Below, piece by piece: positions 1 to 9,136 of a DNA stretch of 36,711 nucleotides (positions within the stretch are counted from its first letter, which is position 1; each line of letters begins with the position of its first letter). The position numbers and the translations under genes were made by a program. The notes below the pieces were generated by a model. The model did no database searches, was not told the origin of the DNA, and saw only the letters and a list, made by a program, of their open reading frames with translations. The stretch lies in NCBI GenBank assembly GCA_019694755.1, contig JAIBBI010000039.1:1-36711 (forward strand), read 5' to 3'. Source of the DNA: Gemmataceae bacterium (GTDB lineage: Bacteria; Planctomycetota; Planctomycetia; Gemmatales; Gemmataceae).

Positions 1-123
1 CTCGATCACGACCTCGTCCGGCTTCATCCGTGAAGCTCCCAAAAAACACCATTTCAACATGCCGCAGGCGGCCAGTCTCGACAAAACTCGTCGTGGCGTC
101 AACTGCGGTTTTGGGATAGGCTC
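1..123 (-). mobile_element. Putative insertion-sequence end with transposase start (partial)
   Basis: The methyltransferase reading frame loses family resemblance exactly where GAGCCTATCCC begins on the minus strand (123 down to 113), a sequence of the style found at IS termini. The four bases next to it (124-127, CTAA on the minus strand) fit a YTAR target as used by IS5-group elements. Inside, a minus-strand ATG at 27 follows a GGGAG ribosome-binding site and starts a frame reading MKPDEVVIE that runs off the window, as a transposase 5' end would. Only one end is in view, so family and completeness are unknown. This is inference from the boundary and layout. Confidence 0.4.
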
Positions 124-1015
124 TTAGGTCGTGGTGGCAGCACGGCACGCTCAGGAGCAGCCGGGCCTCACCGCTCACCGCTCGGGCGATCGCGTCGTCG
201 GTGGCGGTGTCGCAGGCGTGCAACGCGACGACGATGTCGGGCCGGCCCGCGGTGTCGCCGATGGGGCCGCACGCGAACGCGACCCCGTCGGCCCCGAGGT
301 GGTCGGCCCGCCCCGCGCTCTTGCGGATCAGTTCGTCGTTCACGTCGACGCCGGTCACGCGGGCGGGGATGCCGAGCACGTCGTTGAGGTAGTGGTGGGC
401 GGCCAGCGTGAGGTAGCTGGCACCGCAGCCGCAGTCGAGGATCTCGACCGCCCGGCCCAGCGACCGCAATCCCGCGTCGTCGAGGACGTGCGAGAGGTGC
501 TTGAGAAACTCGTTGATCTGCGTGTACTTCGCCCGCATGGCGGGGCGGACCCGGCCGTCGCGGGTCAGGATGCCGAGCGCGTCGAGCAACCGGTCGGCCT
601 GCCCCTCCGGCAGCGGCACGTCCTTGACGTGGTTGTGGGCCGGCGACGGCTCCGGCGGGGCATCGTCGACCTTCCGACGACCGACCAGGAACTTACCCCG
701 TTTGGTCGTGCGGATGTCGATCTCGTCAGCACCGGTGGCCAGGTGAATGCCGGCGTAGCCCGCGGCAATAACCTCGCGCAGCCGTTCGCCGACCTCCCGC
801 CCGCGGGCGTTCTTGGTGACGTTTTTCCGGGCATCGAAGTAAGAGAATTGACAGTATTCACCGTCGCGCAGCCGGACGGGCCGGACGACGACGCGGACCC
901 ACGGGGTCGGCTGGGCACCGCGCTGCGTGCCCCCGAACGTGGCCCGGCGGAAGCCCGCCCCGAGGACGGTATCCGTCACCAGCCGGTGCAGCGACTCGCG
1001 ATCGAGGTCGGCCAT
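124..1015 (-). CDS. Class I SAM-dependent methyltransferase, C-terminally truncated
   Basis: The frame runs from ATG 1015 (an in-frame ATG at 1021 is possible) for 297 recognisable codons. Residues about 190-200 read VEILDCGCGASYLTLA, the glycine-rich SAM-binding motif I. GVDVNDELI follows at about 222-230 (motif II acidic residue), and the frame ends in PCCHHDL at 291-297, a signature of the methyltransferase family that includes GSTCD-like proteins. The N-terminal half is probably substrate recognition. Homologues continue well beyond PCCHHDL, but here the next codons enter a putative IS end and read without family resemblance. The frame has no stop before the window edge. The gene is probably inactivated or makes a hybrid tail. 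The substrate cannot be told from sequence. Confidence 0.7.
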
Positions 1016-1201
1016 GCCCATGCGGTTATGGTAGCGGGCTGCAAGTGACACGGACTTCACGGAGGATACGCCCTCTTCTTGGCGAACAAGGCGGGAGTGA
1101 CAGCCGGGCGACATTACTGACCTGCAACCCACGTCGTTCGGGTCTATACTGCCATCGGGGCCTTTATTCGCCACGCACAACCTCTCCTCACGGGTTCGAG
1201 A

Positions 1202-1642
1202 GTGCCGGTTCGCAATCACCTCCACTTTCGACCTCGCCGGGTGGCCTATGTGGCGCTGGGATGCGTTTTCGTGGCGCTGGGCGTTGTCGGCGCGCTGCTG
1301 CCGGTCATGCCCACGACGCCGTTTCTGCTGGTGGCCAGTTTCTTCTTCGCACGGTCTTCCCCGCGGCTGAACCGGTGGCTCCTTCACTCACCATTTTTCG
1401 GGCCGTTCTTAAGAGATTGGGATAAGCACCGGGGAGTCAGGATGCGGGTGAAAGTGGTGGCCGTGGCGGCAATGTCCGCGGCGGTCGCCGCGAGCATCGT
1501 GTGGGGCAATCTGACGTGGCCGCTCCTCGGACTTCTTCTGCTGGCCGCGATGGTCGGCCTCGCGGTTGTATACAAACTGCCCGTCATCCGCGACGCCGAG
1601 CCTGCTGTCGAAACAGAATCCTGTCCCGTCGTGCGCTCGTAG
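1202..1642 (+). CDS. DUF454 (YbaN-like) inner-membrane protein
   Basis: A 146-residue protein with the DUF454/YbaN signature: LLPVMPTTPFLLVASFFFAR at about 37-56, followed by SSPRLNRWLLHSPFFGPFLRDW. It has one hydrophobic segment at about 15-50 and a second pair at about 83-120, giving three to four membrane helices. The start is GTG at 1202, the first start codon ahead of the basic N-terminus and first helix. The family is widespread and of unknown function. The flanks give no operon partner: the methyltransferase upstream points away and the propeller gene downstream converges on it. The family call is firm; no role can be assigned. Confidence 0.85.
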   Translation: MPVRNHLHFRPRRVAYVALGCVFVALGVVGALLPVMPTTPFLLVASFFFARSSPRLNRWLLHSPFFGPFLRDWDKHRGVRMRVKVVAVAAMSAAVAASIVWGNLTWPLLGLLLLAAMVGLAVVYKLPVIRDAEPAVETESCPVVRS

Positions 1643-1681
1643 TCGCGACCCTCCCGCCGGCTCGTCCGCGTATTGATCGCC

Positions 1682-2716
1682 TCACGGCCGAAACGGCTCG
1701 AACGCCCGGCCGTTGAACTTGTACGCGCCACCGTTGAGGGTGCCGAGCCACAGGGTGCCGTGGTTGTCTTTGGTGATGGAGAACACTCGGACTTTCGTCA
1801 GGCCGTCCTGGATGGGGTAAGGCACCAGAAGCTTGCCATCGTAGGAGATTGCTCCGGTACCAAGCTCTGCCAGCCAGAGTTTCCCGTCGGCCGCTTCGAC
1901 GATCGACATGGCGGGGATGATCCGGCCCTCCTTGCCGGGCAATAACCGGCCGAAGTCGCGGACCGGCCGGGTGCCCTCGAAGCTGGCGTGGCCGCTGTAG
2001 CTGAACCAGAAGTTGCCCTTGCTGTCTTCGAATATCGACCGCACCGGCGCTTCGGTAAGCTTGCTGTCCGTCAGCCAGGTGAACGACTTGCCGTCGTACC
2101 GGCAGACGCCGACGCAGGTGGTGCCGAACCACAGGTCGCCCCGGCTGTCGCGCAGGATGCAGTACACGTCGTACGGGTTGTATTTCGCATTCGGAAACGT
2201 GTCGCGGGGCATCCTTACGAAGTGCTCGTCGCCGAGCCTGGTGCGCGGGAAGGCGAGCCGGTGCAGCGTTGCGCCGTCGTACCGGAACACAACGCCGGCG
2301 TCGGGCGGGCCGACAAACCAGAGGTCGCCAGGTTGCTTCTTCCACCCTTCCGGCGACACCTCGGCGGAGGCCTTCAGCGTCGTGAATGCCCGCCCGTCGA
2401 ACTTGCTGATGCCTTCGTAAGTGGTGAAGTACACGTTCCCGGCAGCGTCTTCCTGTACTCCCCGGATGCGGTGGCTGCACAGCCCGTCTTTCATCGTGAA
2501 GTGGACGAGGGTCTTCCCGTCGTAGCGGTACACGCCGGAATCGTCGCTGCCGAACCAGTAATCGCCGTTCTTACACTGGAAGACGTACCAGATGGCCTTG
2601 CTCATCTCCGTGACGACTTCGCCCCGGGCGGCGGGTGCCCTGTCCTGCCCCGCGAGACCGGCGGACAGCACTGCTCCTATGACACAAGCCATCCACATGG
2701 CACGGATCGGCTGCAT
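1682..2716 (-). CDS. Secreted beta-propeller protein (Reg_prop-type repeats)
   Basis: About 344 residues. A signal peptide (MQPIRAMWMACVIGAVLSAG, then LAGQ) is followed by repeats of the form D..G..WFGS..GVYRYDGK, as in two-component-regulator propellers: GDYWFGSDDSGVYRYDGK, GDLWFGTTCVGVCRYDGKSF, GKLWLAELGTGAISYDGK, GTLWLGTLNGGAYKFNGR and others, spanning nearly the whole mature protein. ATG 2716 is preferred because GGGAG sits just upstream and the signal peptide begins there. A GTG at 2752 overlaps the stop of the upstream cytochrome gene and would put 12 residues before the signal peptide. Unlike classical Reg_prop sensors it has no membrane helix, kinase or DNA-binding domain, so it is probably a free periplasmic or surface propeller. 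It is probably co-transcribed with the cytochrome. Confidence 0.8.
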   Translation of the reverse strand: MQPIRAMWMACVIGAVLSAGLAGQDRAPAARGEVVTEMSKAIWYVFQCKNGDYWFGSDDSGVYRYDGKTLVHFTMKDGLCSHRIRGVQEDAAGNVYFTTYEGISKFDGRAFTTLKASAEVSPEGWKKQPGDLWFVGPPDAGVVFRYDGATLHRLAFPRTRLGDEHFVRMPRDTFPNAKYNPYDVYCILRDSRGDLWFGTTCVGVCRYDGKSFTWLTDSKLTEAPVRSIFEDSKGNFWFSYSGHASFEGTRPVRDFGRLLPGKEGRIIPAMSIVEAADGKLWLAELGTGAISYDGKLLVPYPIQDGLTKVRVFSITKDNHGTLWLGTLNGGAYKFNGRAFEPFRP

Positions 2717-2748
2717 GACAACTCCCGGGTTCGGCGTGCGCCGGCGGG

Positions 2749-3219
2749 TCACGGCTTCAGGATGTGTTTTCCCTCTTCGAACTGCTTATGGCAGGCGTTG
2801 CAGTGGTTGAGCATCGCGTGGTAAGCCTCTTTGGCCTTCGCGAAGTCCTTCGCCTTGCCGGCCTTCACCAGAGCGGCCCCGGCATCGCGCGAATCGACGC
2901 TGTACTTCGTCCATTGGTCCACGTTGCTGTCCGGCAGACGCATGAGCAGCAAGTTGCCGCCCTCGGCGAGGATCAGCGCGTCGGAACGGATCGCCTTCCA
3001 GCCGGCATTGTCCTTCGGCTCAGCCGCCATCGCCGCCTTGAGCCGCTTGTAGGGCGACTGGAACATGCCCTCCATGAAGTCGTGCATGTTCACGGGGACG
3101 GGCTTGGCCTGCGACTTGGCGGGCTCCCGGTCGGCCGCGCGGGCCGCGGCACGCTCGCCGGACATGCCGGTCGCGAAACAAACGAGTAGTGCTGGAAGCA
3201 CGGAGACGCGAAGTCGCAT
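2749..3219 (-). CDS. Class II (c'-like) cytochrome c
   Basis: A 156-residue exported protein. Its signal peptide is MRLRVSVLPALLVCFATGMS, it has a largely helical body, and a single heme c site, CNACH, lies at 140-144, close to the C-terminus. A four-helix body with CxxCH near the end is the class II cytochrome c layout (cytochrome c'/c-556). It would work in the periplasm in electron transfer or small-gas binding, and which of these cannot be decided. An AGGTG lies 4 bases before ATG 3219. It is the first gene of a probable two-gene unit with the secreted propeller protein just downstream. Planctomycetes carry many related cytochrome-like secreted proteins. Confidence 0.82.
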   Translation of the reverse strand: MRLRVSVLPALLVCFATGMSGERAAARAADREPAKSQAKPVPVNMHDFMEGMFQSPYKRLKAAMAAEPKDNAGWKAIRSDALILAEGGNLLLMRLPDSNVDQWTKYSVDSRDAGAALVKAGKAKDFAKAKEAYHAMLNHCNACHKQFEEGKHILKP

Positions 3220-3325
3220 CGTTCACCTGTTGCAAATGGGTGCGGGAGCGGGCCGGGACAATTCTACTTCCCGCCCCACCCGCGGCGAACGGCCGTTACC
3301 CGGGAGTGACAAACGCGCGTGCCGA

Positions 3326-4045
3326 TCACGGCATCGCGACGTTGTGGTAGATTTCCTGCACGTCGTCGCAGTCGTTCAGCATGTTGAGGAACTTCTCGAA
3401 GGCCGCCTGTTCATCGGCGGTGAGCGTCTTCGTCGATTGCGGGAAGAAGTTGATCTCCTGCACATCCAGTTCCAGGCCCGGGAACGCTGCGAGGAGGGCC
3501 GTCTTGGCCTTGTAGAACTCGGTGGGCGGGGTGAAGACGGTGACGGTGCCGTCCTTGCACTCGACCTCTTCGATGGCGACGTCCGCGGCGAACAGCGCCT
3601 CCATCACCTGGTCTTCGTTGTCGCCCTTGAATGAAAGCACCGCGAGGTGATCGAAGTTCATCACGACGGACCCGCTGGCCGCCAGCTTGGACCCGGTTTT
3701 GGTGAAGCAACTGCGGATGTCGGAGATCGTGCGCGAGTTGTTGTCGGTCAGGCAGTCGATGATGACCAGCGCGCCGCCGGGCCCGAACCCTTCGTAGCGG
3801 GCGGGCTGGAAGTCTTCGCCGCCCGCGCCCGCGGCCTTCGCGATCGCCTTGTCGATCACGTGGCTGGGCACGTTCTCCTTCTTGGCCCGTTCGACGAAGT
3901 TGCGCAAGACGGGATTGGCGTGCGGGTCGGGCACGCCGTTTTTGGCCGCCATGTACAGTTGCTTGCTGTACTTGGAATAGAGCTTGGAGTTCTGCGCGGC
4001 CGTCTTGAAGATCGAGTGCTTGCGCTTCTCGAAAATGCGTCCCAT
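3326..4045 (-). CDS. yebC: YebC/PmpR (TACO1) family protein
   Basis: A 239-residue protein that matches the YebC/TACO1 family along its length: the start MGRIFEKRKHSIFKTAAQNS, then NPVLRNFVERAKKENVPSHV, then IDKAIAKAAGAGGEDFQPAR with YEGFGPGGAL (the best conserved stretch), and acidic C-terminal domains. Family members have been described as DNA-binding regulators and, more recently, as ribosome-associated factors easing translation of difficult motifs; sequence cannot choose between these. AGGA lies 6 bases before ATG 4045. The gene stands alone between the cytochrome c' gene and the ygiQ remnant. A GC-rich imperfect hairpin lies just upstream (about 4070-4110) in its leader. Confidence 0.92.
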   Translation of the reverse strand: MGRIFEKRKHSIFKTAAQNSKLYSKYSKQLYMAAKNGVPDPHANPVLRNFVERAKKENVPSHVIDKAIAKAAGAGGEDFQPARYEGFGPGGALVIIDCLTDNNSRTISDIRSCFTKTGSKLAASGSVVMNFDHLAVLSFKGDNEDQVMEALFAADVAIEEVECKDGTVTVFTPPTEFYKAKTALLAAFPGLELDVQEINFFPQSTKTLTADEQAAFEKFLNMLNDCDDVQEIYHNVAMP

Positions 4046-4141
4046 AGCGATCCTGCCTCGTGTCGAGTCCGGGTGCGGCGGGGCATGCTCGGCCCCGCGC
4101 CGTCGACAGGTATCTTATGACCCGCGGTCCGGAGGAAGGTA

Positions 4142-4460
4142 TCAGCCGCGACCGGGTTTCTGCCGCCGGGCCTGGGTCGCGCGGTTCGGCCGGTAATCCG
4201 CGCGCCCGCCACGCCCCGTTACGCGGTTTCGTCCCTTGCCCCGGTATTGCGATTGTGAGGTGCTGGTTCGGGTGATGCGCCCGGCGCGGGCTTCATACGG
4301 CGGGTTGGCCGGGATCATGGCATCGCAGCGCTTACCGATCAGGTCACTCCGCATCAATCAACTCGTCGCGACCGTGAAATGATTCTCCGGGTTGAACAAT
4401 CGAATCAGGGTCCACTTTACCTTCCAGAATCGCGATGCGGTGGGCGTCCGCATCGACGTC
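4142..4460 (-). pseudogene. Decayed duplicate of the ygiQ 3' end
   Basis: Read on the minus strand, this stretch repeats the last part of the intact ygiQ gene at 7069-9108. The frame DLIGKRCDAMIPANPP matches [16 protein letters not shown] of the intact protein, and the basic tail (DYRPNRATQARRQK) resembles [15 protein letters not shown]. At the nucleotide level, cggcgggttgg (4298-4308 versus 7267-7277) and ccgatcaggtc (4335-4345 versus 7304-7314) keep identical spacing. Further upstream (ttctccgg, 4383 versus 7358) the spacing differs by six bases and in-frame stops appear. It is therefore a frameshifted remnant, not a small gene. It lies just beyond the sulfatase 3' end. Confidence 0.8.
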
Positions 4461-4495
4461 ATATCACACGGTCCACGCCGCTCGTTCTCGGGTTC

Positions 4496-7033
4496 CTACT
4501 CCTTGGCGGCCGCGGCCTTTTTCTTCGCTTCCTCAAGCTTCTTGATGTCCTCCGGCGTCAACTTGGGCGGATCGACCTTCAGAGTAATCTTGTTGATCTT
4601 GCCGTTAAACTTGAACGGCGACTTGTAGTCTGCGTCGTTCACGCTGGTGAGCGTATCGGAACCGATGTCGAGTCCCTCATCCAGGTTGAGCATGAATGGA
4701 ATGGTGTGCTCCATATCCTGCCGGGCGACCTCCTTACCGTCCACCTTGAGGATCCCGGTGCCGCCCTGACCGACGCCGGATGGGCTGCCGAACATCAGTG
4801 TTCCCATCCCCAGGCCCTTATACGCGAAATCGAACTCGATGACGTGTCGTCCGGGCGCGAGTGCCTCCCGGCCTTCCCACTTGATGCGTTTCAATCCGGC
4901 CAGGTTCCACAGGAAGACCGGCTTGCCCTTCAAGAGGTAAAAACCCCAGCCCCCGAAACGCCCGCCCTCGGTGATCAGCATGCCTTCGGCCGAACCCGCT
5001 GGAATTTCCACGTCAGCCTTGATGGAGTAGGAGGTATTCAAGATTGACGGTGCGTCGCCAATCGGGACACCGGTCAACGGCCGCGTCCAGGAAAATTCGG
5101 TTCGACCGGCAGTAAGGCTGGGTCGTGGCGTCAGGAGCCGAGACACATAGGAGTCGTCGATGGGCAGCACCTGGTACTTTTTCGCTTCTTCCATGAACAT
5201 GGCTTGAAGCTCCTTGAGCTTCTCGGGGTTCTTGTCCGCCAGGTTCGTGGATTGCGAGTAGTCGTTGGCAAGGTCGTAGAGTTCCCACGGGTACTCCATG
5301 ACGCTTTCCTTCGGCACCACCTGGACCCACGGCGGCCGCATTACTTTCGTACATGCGAACCAACCCTCGTGATAGATCGCCCGGTTGCCGAACATCTCGA
5401 AATACTGAGTCTTGTGGGTCGACGGTGCCTTCGCGTTCCTGGCGTCAAACGTGTACATCATGCTGACACCTTCGATTGGGCTTTGCTTGATGCCGTCCAC
5501 CTGGTCGGGCTGCGTGATCCCGGTCGCCTCCAGAATGGTCGGCACAACGTCGATGACGTGGTGGAACTGGTGGCGGATTCCGCCTTTGTCCTTGATGACC
5601 TTGGGCCAGGAGATCGCCATCCCCTGCCGGATTCCCCCCAGGTGCGAAGCCACCTGCTTGGTCCAGGTGAACGGCGTGTCGAACGCCCACGCCCACGGCA
5701 CGGCCATGTGGTTGTACGTCTGTTCAGTGCCCCAAACATCGTAGAAGTACTTGAGTTGTTCCTCGACGGGAACAACCACACCATTGAACATCGCGATCTC
5801 GTTGGGCGTACCGACCAGAGTGCCTTCGGAGCTGGTGCCGTTGTCGCCGCAGATGTAGATGATGAGCGTGTTATCCAGCTTGCCCATGTCTTCGACAGCC
5901 TGAATCACGCGGCCGATCTCATGGTCCGTATAGGCCGCGTAAGCGGCGAACACGTCCACCTGCTTCAGGAACAACTTTTTCTCGTCGGCCGAACACTGGT
6001 CCCAATCCTTGAGCATGTCTTTCGGCCAGGGAGTCAGCTTCGTGTCCGGCGGGATAACGCCCAGCTTCTTCTGGTTCGCAAAGATGGTCTCGCGAAGCTT
6101 GTTCCAGCCCTCGTCGAAAAGGTGCATTTTGCTGATCTTGTCCACCCATTCCTTGGTCGGGTGGTGCGGTGCGTGCGTACCACCTGGCGTGTAATGGATG
6201 AAAAACGGCTGGTCCGGGTTGATGGCGTTGATGCTGTTCATGTACTCGATGGCATCATCGGCCATGGCCGTGGTCAGATTCCAGGTGCCCGGCGCCTTAC
6301 CTTCGAACGGATAGATCTGCGTGGTGTTGCGGAACAGATTCGGCTGCCATTGGTTGGTATCGCCACCCATGAAGCCGTAAAAGTACTCGAATCCCATGCC
6401 GACGGGCCACTGGTCGAACGGTCCGTTCTGGCTGGTCTGGTACGAGGGAGTGTTGTGCTCCTTGCCAAACCAGGATGTACGATACCCGTTATCCTTGAGA
6501 ATGCGGCCGATGGTCGCTTTGTCCTTGGTGATGATGCTGTCGTAGCCGGGGTAACCGGTCGAAATCTCAGAGACGACGCCGAAGCCAACCGAATGGTGAT
6601 TCCGCCCGGTGATGAGGGCGGCGCGAGTCGGCGAACAAAGCGCGGTCGAATGAAAGTTGGTATAACGGAGGCCGTTGTTGGCGATGCGGTCGAGATTCGG
6701 TGTCGGGATAACGCCGCCAAACGCGCTGGAAACGCCGTAGCCGGCGTCATCAGTCATGATGAGAAGCACATTGGGGGCGCCCTTCGGTGGCACGACGCGC
6801 GGCGACCAGTAGGGTTTTGACTTCGAAGCAACTTCATCGATCTTCCCGCCAAACTTCGCCGGCGGCGCGGGGAGTTGGTTGCCGGGAATCGTCGCCGTCG
6901 CGGCAGGAGATCCGGGTGGCGGGTTGGCGTCACCGGCTACGAACGCAGTTAGCCGCCCGGATCCGGCGAGATAACCGGATACGGCGCACATCGCGACCGC
7001 GAGCACCGTCAATTGCTTCGGATACTTCACCAT
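4496..7033 (-). CDS. Exported type I arylsulfatase
   Basis: An 845-residue sulfatase. An N-terminal signal or anchor segment is followed by NVLLIMTDDAGYG (metal-binding Asp pair at about 95-96) and CSPTRAALITGR, with Cys133 the residue matured to formylglycine. WFGKEHNTP and ICGDNGTSSEG supply further metal and sulfate ligands. The C-terminal third is a beta-rich domain and the end is a Lys/Ala helix. It would hydrolyse sulfate esters in the periplasm; the substrate is unknown and a formylglycine-generating enzyme is needed from elsewhere. ATG 7033 has GGAGGG 8 bases upstream; a GTG at 7036 is possible. It follows ygiQ by about 35 bases. Base composition is poorer in GC than its neighbours (57% in 5221-5280 against 67% in 13081-13140), consistent with transfer. 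Confidence 0.93.
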   Translation of the reverse strand: MVKYPKQLTVLAVAMCAVSGYLAGSGRLTAFVAGDANPPPGSPAATATIPGNQLPAPPAKFGGKIDEVASKSKPYWSPRVVPPKGAPNVLLIMTDDAGYGVSSAFGGVIPTPNLDRIANNGLRYTNFHSTALCSPTRAALITGRNHHSVGFGVVSEISTGYPGYDSIITKDKATIGRILKDNGYRTSWFGKEHNTPSYQTSQNGPFDQWPVGMGFEYFYGFMGGDTNQWQPNLFRNTTQIYPFEGKAPGTWNLTTAMADDAIEYMNSINAINPDQPFFIHYTPGGTHAPHHPTKEWVDKISKMHLFDEGWNKLRETIFANQKKLGVIPPDTKLTPWPKDMLKDWDQCSADEKKLFLKQVDVFAAYAAYTDHEIGRVIQAVEDMGKLDNTLIIYICGDNGTSSEGTLVGTPNEIAMFNGVVVPVEEQLKYFYDVWGTEQTYNHMAVPWAWAFDTPFTWTKQVASHLGGIRQGMAISWPKVIKDKGGIRHQFHHVIDVVPTILEATGITQPDQVDGIKQSPIEGVSMMYTFDARNAKAPSTHKTQYFEMFGNRAIYHEGWFACTKVMRPPWVQVVPKESVMEYPWELYDLANDYSQSTNLADKNPEKLKELQAMFMEEAKKYQVLPIDDSYVSRLLTPRPSLTAGRTEFSWTRPLTGVPIGDAPSILNTSYSIKADVEIPAGSAEGMLITEGGRFGGWGFYLLKGKPVFLWNLAGLKRIKWEGREALAPGRHVIEFDFAYKGLGMGTLMFGSPSGVGQGGTGILKVDGKEVARQDMEHTIPFMLNLDEGLDIGSDTLTSVNDADYKSPFKFNGKINKITLKVDPPKLTPEDIKKLEEAKKKAAAAKE

Positions 7034-7068
7034 CACTCAAACCCTCCGCGAGAACATCGGACCGACAA

Positions 7069-9108
7069 TCACCCGGGATCTCGCGACGGGTTTCGTTTCT
7101 TGACCCGGCGATGTGCAGATTTCCGTCCCGGCCGATAGCCCTGGTTCGGCAAGCCTCGTTTACTTGTTTTGTCACCTTTCGCCGTATTGGCAACGGCGTG
7201 GTAATGCTCGTCGTCGGCTGAAATGGCGTGATTGACCCGCCGTCGTCTCGCCTCGATCGCCTCTTTCGGCGGGTTGGACGGGATCAGAGCGTCGCAGCCC
7301 GAGCCGATCAGGTCGCCCCGACCCGCCTCGATCAGAGCCTCGCGTACCGTGAAGTAGTTCTCCGGTTTGAAGAACTGCATCAGGGCCCGCTGCATCTTCC
7401 GGTCGCGCATCGCCCGGGCGATCTTCACCGGCTTCTTCGTAAACGGGTCCATGCCCGTGTAATACATGCACGTCGCGATGTCGAACGGGGCCGGGATGAA
7501 ATCCTGCACCTGGTCCGGCTTGTAGCCGTTGCGCTTCAGGTACACCGCCAGGTCGATCATCGCGTCGAGGTCGCAGCCGGGGTGGCTGGCGATGAAGTAC
7601 GGGACGAGGAACTGCTTCGGCTTGCCGGCCTCCGCCGACGCCTCTTTGAATTGCTTCGCAAATGCTCCGAAGTTGTCGATGCTCGGCTTCTTCATCAGGG
7701 CGAGCGTGCCCGGGTCGGCGTGTTCCGGCGCGACTTTCAGCCGGCCGGGCACGTGGTGCTCGGCCAGCTCCGCCACATACTCCGGCGAAAGCTGCGCAAG
7801 GTCCATCCGCAGGCCGCTGCTCACCAGCGCCTTCCGGATGCCCGGCACGGCGCGGGCCTTGCGATACAACTCGATGAGCGGCCCGTGGTCGGTGCCGAGC
7901 AGCTTGCAGATGCTGGGGTGGACGCACGAGAGCCTCTTGCACTTCGCCTCCACTTCCGGGCGGGTGCAGCGCATTTCATACATGTTGGCGGTGGGACCGC
8001 CGATGTCGGAAATGGTGCCCTTGAAGTCCGGGTCGGCCGCGAGCTTTTCCACCTCGCGGATCACGGAGTCCTGCGAGCGGGACTGCATGATCCGCCCCTG
8101 ATGGGCTGTGATCGAGCAAAACGTGCAGCCGCCGAAACAGCCACGCATGATCGTGACAGAGTCCTTGATCATCTCGTAGGCGGGGATCGGCTCGGTGTAG
8201 CCGTGGTGTGGCCGACGGGTATACGGCAGGTCGTACACCGCGTCCATCTCCTCCTGCGAGAGCGGCAGGTCGGGCGGCGTGGCTACCACAGCCTCGGCCC
8301 CGTGAAACTGCACCATCGCCGCGGCATTGAGCGGGTTGGTGTGGACGTGGATGATCCGCGTCGCCTCCGCGAACGCAAGCTTATCGGCGACGACGTCCTC
8401 GTAACTGGGGAGGGTGATCGCGGGGAAGCCCAGGGGTTGCAACCCCTGGGCCTCTTTCGCTCCGAGGCGATACGCTACGCCGCGCATGTCGCGCAGGTCG
8501 CGTACGGTCTGCCCGGCGGCCATTCGCTCGGCGATGACGCGGATGTTGCGCTCGCCCATGCCGTAGACGAGGAGGTCGGCCTTGCAGTCGAGGAGGATCG
8601 ACTTGCGGACCGTGTCACTCCAATAGTCGTAATGGGCGAGCCGGCGCAGGCTGGCCTCGACGCCGCCCGCGATCACGGGCACGCCGGGAAACGCCTCGCG
8701 GCTGCGATGGCAGTACGGCAGTGTAGCGCGATCGGGCCGGAGGCCGATGCGGCCGCCGGGGGAATAGGCGTCGTCGTTGCGGACCTTCTTGCTGGCGGTG
8801 TAGTGGTTGATGAGAGAGTCCATGTTCCCGGCCGAGACGGCGAAGAACAGCCGGGGCCGGCCGAACTGCCGCCAGGGCTCGACGCTGCGCCAGTCGGGCT
8901 GCGACAGGATCGCGACGCGGAATCCCGCGGCCTCCAGGACCCGCCCCAGGATCGCCATCGCAAAGCTGGGGTGATCGACGTAGGCATCACCGGTGACGAA
9001 CACGACATCGACGGCGTCCCATCCGCGGGCGCGGACCTCGGCCGGCGTCATCGGCAGCGGGGGAGCGGCAAACTGCCCGGTCCAAATCTCGAGCGACATT
9101 CGCGACAT
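7069..9108 (-). CDS. ygiQ: YgiQ-family radical SAM protein
   Basis: A 679-residue protein of the YgiQ (UPF0313) family. The N-terminal domain ([20 protein letters not shown] at about 30-49) is typical of the family. The radical SAM cluster motif is C324-x3-C328-x2-C331 in [11 protein letters not shown], followed by the SAM-binding barrel ([12 protein letters not shown]) and a basic C-terminal tail rich in Lys and Arg. The biochemical role of YgiQ is not established. The start used is ATG 9108; an in-frame ATG at 9099 is also possible. It sits 28 bases after the NUDIX gene and upstream of the sulfatase on the same strand. A second, degenerate copy of its 3' end lies at 4142-4460. Confidence 0.93.
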   Translation of the reverse strand: MSRMSLEIWTGQFAAPPLPMTPAEVRARGWDAVDVVFVTGDAYVDHPSFAMAILGRVLEAAGFRVAILSQPDWRSVEPWRQFGRPRLFFAVSAGNMDSLINHYTASKKVRNDDAYSPGGRIGLRPDRATLPYCHRSREAFPGVPVIAGGVEASLRRLAHYDYWSDTVRKSILLDCKADLLVYGMGERNIRVIAERMAAGQTVRDLRDMRGVAYRLGAKEAQGLQPLGFPAITLPSYEDVVADKLAFAEATRIIHVHTNPLNAAAMVQFHGAEAVVATPPDLPLSQEEMDAVYDLPYTRRPHHGYTEPIPAYEMIKDSVTIMRGCFGGCTFCSITAHQGRIMQSRSQDSVIREVEKLAADPDFKGTISDIGGPTANMYEMRCTRPEVEAKCKRLSCVHPSICKLLGTDHGPLIELYRKARAVPGIRKALVSSGLRMDLAQLSPEYVAELAEHHVPGRLKVAPEHADPGTLALMKKPSIDNFGAFAKQFKEASAEAGKPKQFLVPYFIASHPGCDLDAMIDLAVYLKRNGYKPDQVQDFIPAPFDIATCMYYTGMDPFTKKPVKIARAMRDRKMQRALMQFFKPENYFTVREALIEAGRGDLIGSGCDALIPSNPPKEAIEARRRRVNHAISADDEHYHAVANTAKGDKTSKRGLPNQGYRPGRKSAHRRVKKRNPSRDPG

Positions 9109-9136
9109 GACAACATGATAGCAACGAGTGCCCGCT

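Noticed and set aside
4142-4357. Small 71-codon gene
   Set aside because: Its sequence aligns with the C-terminal end of YgiQ and the reading continues with frameshifts upstream, so it is a remnant.
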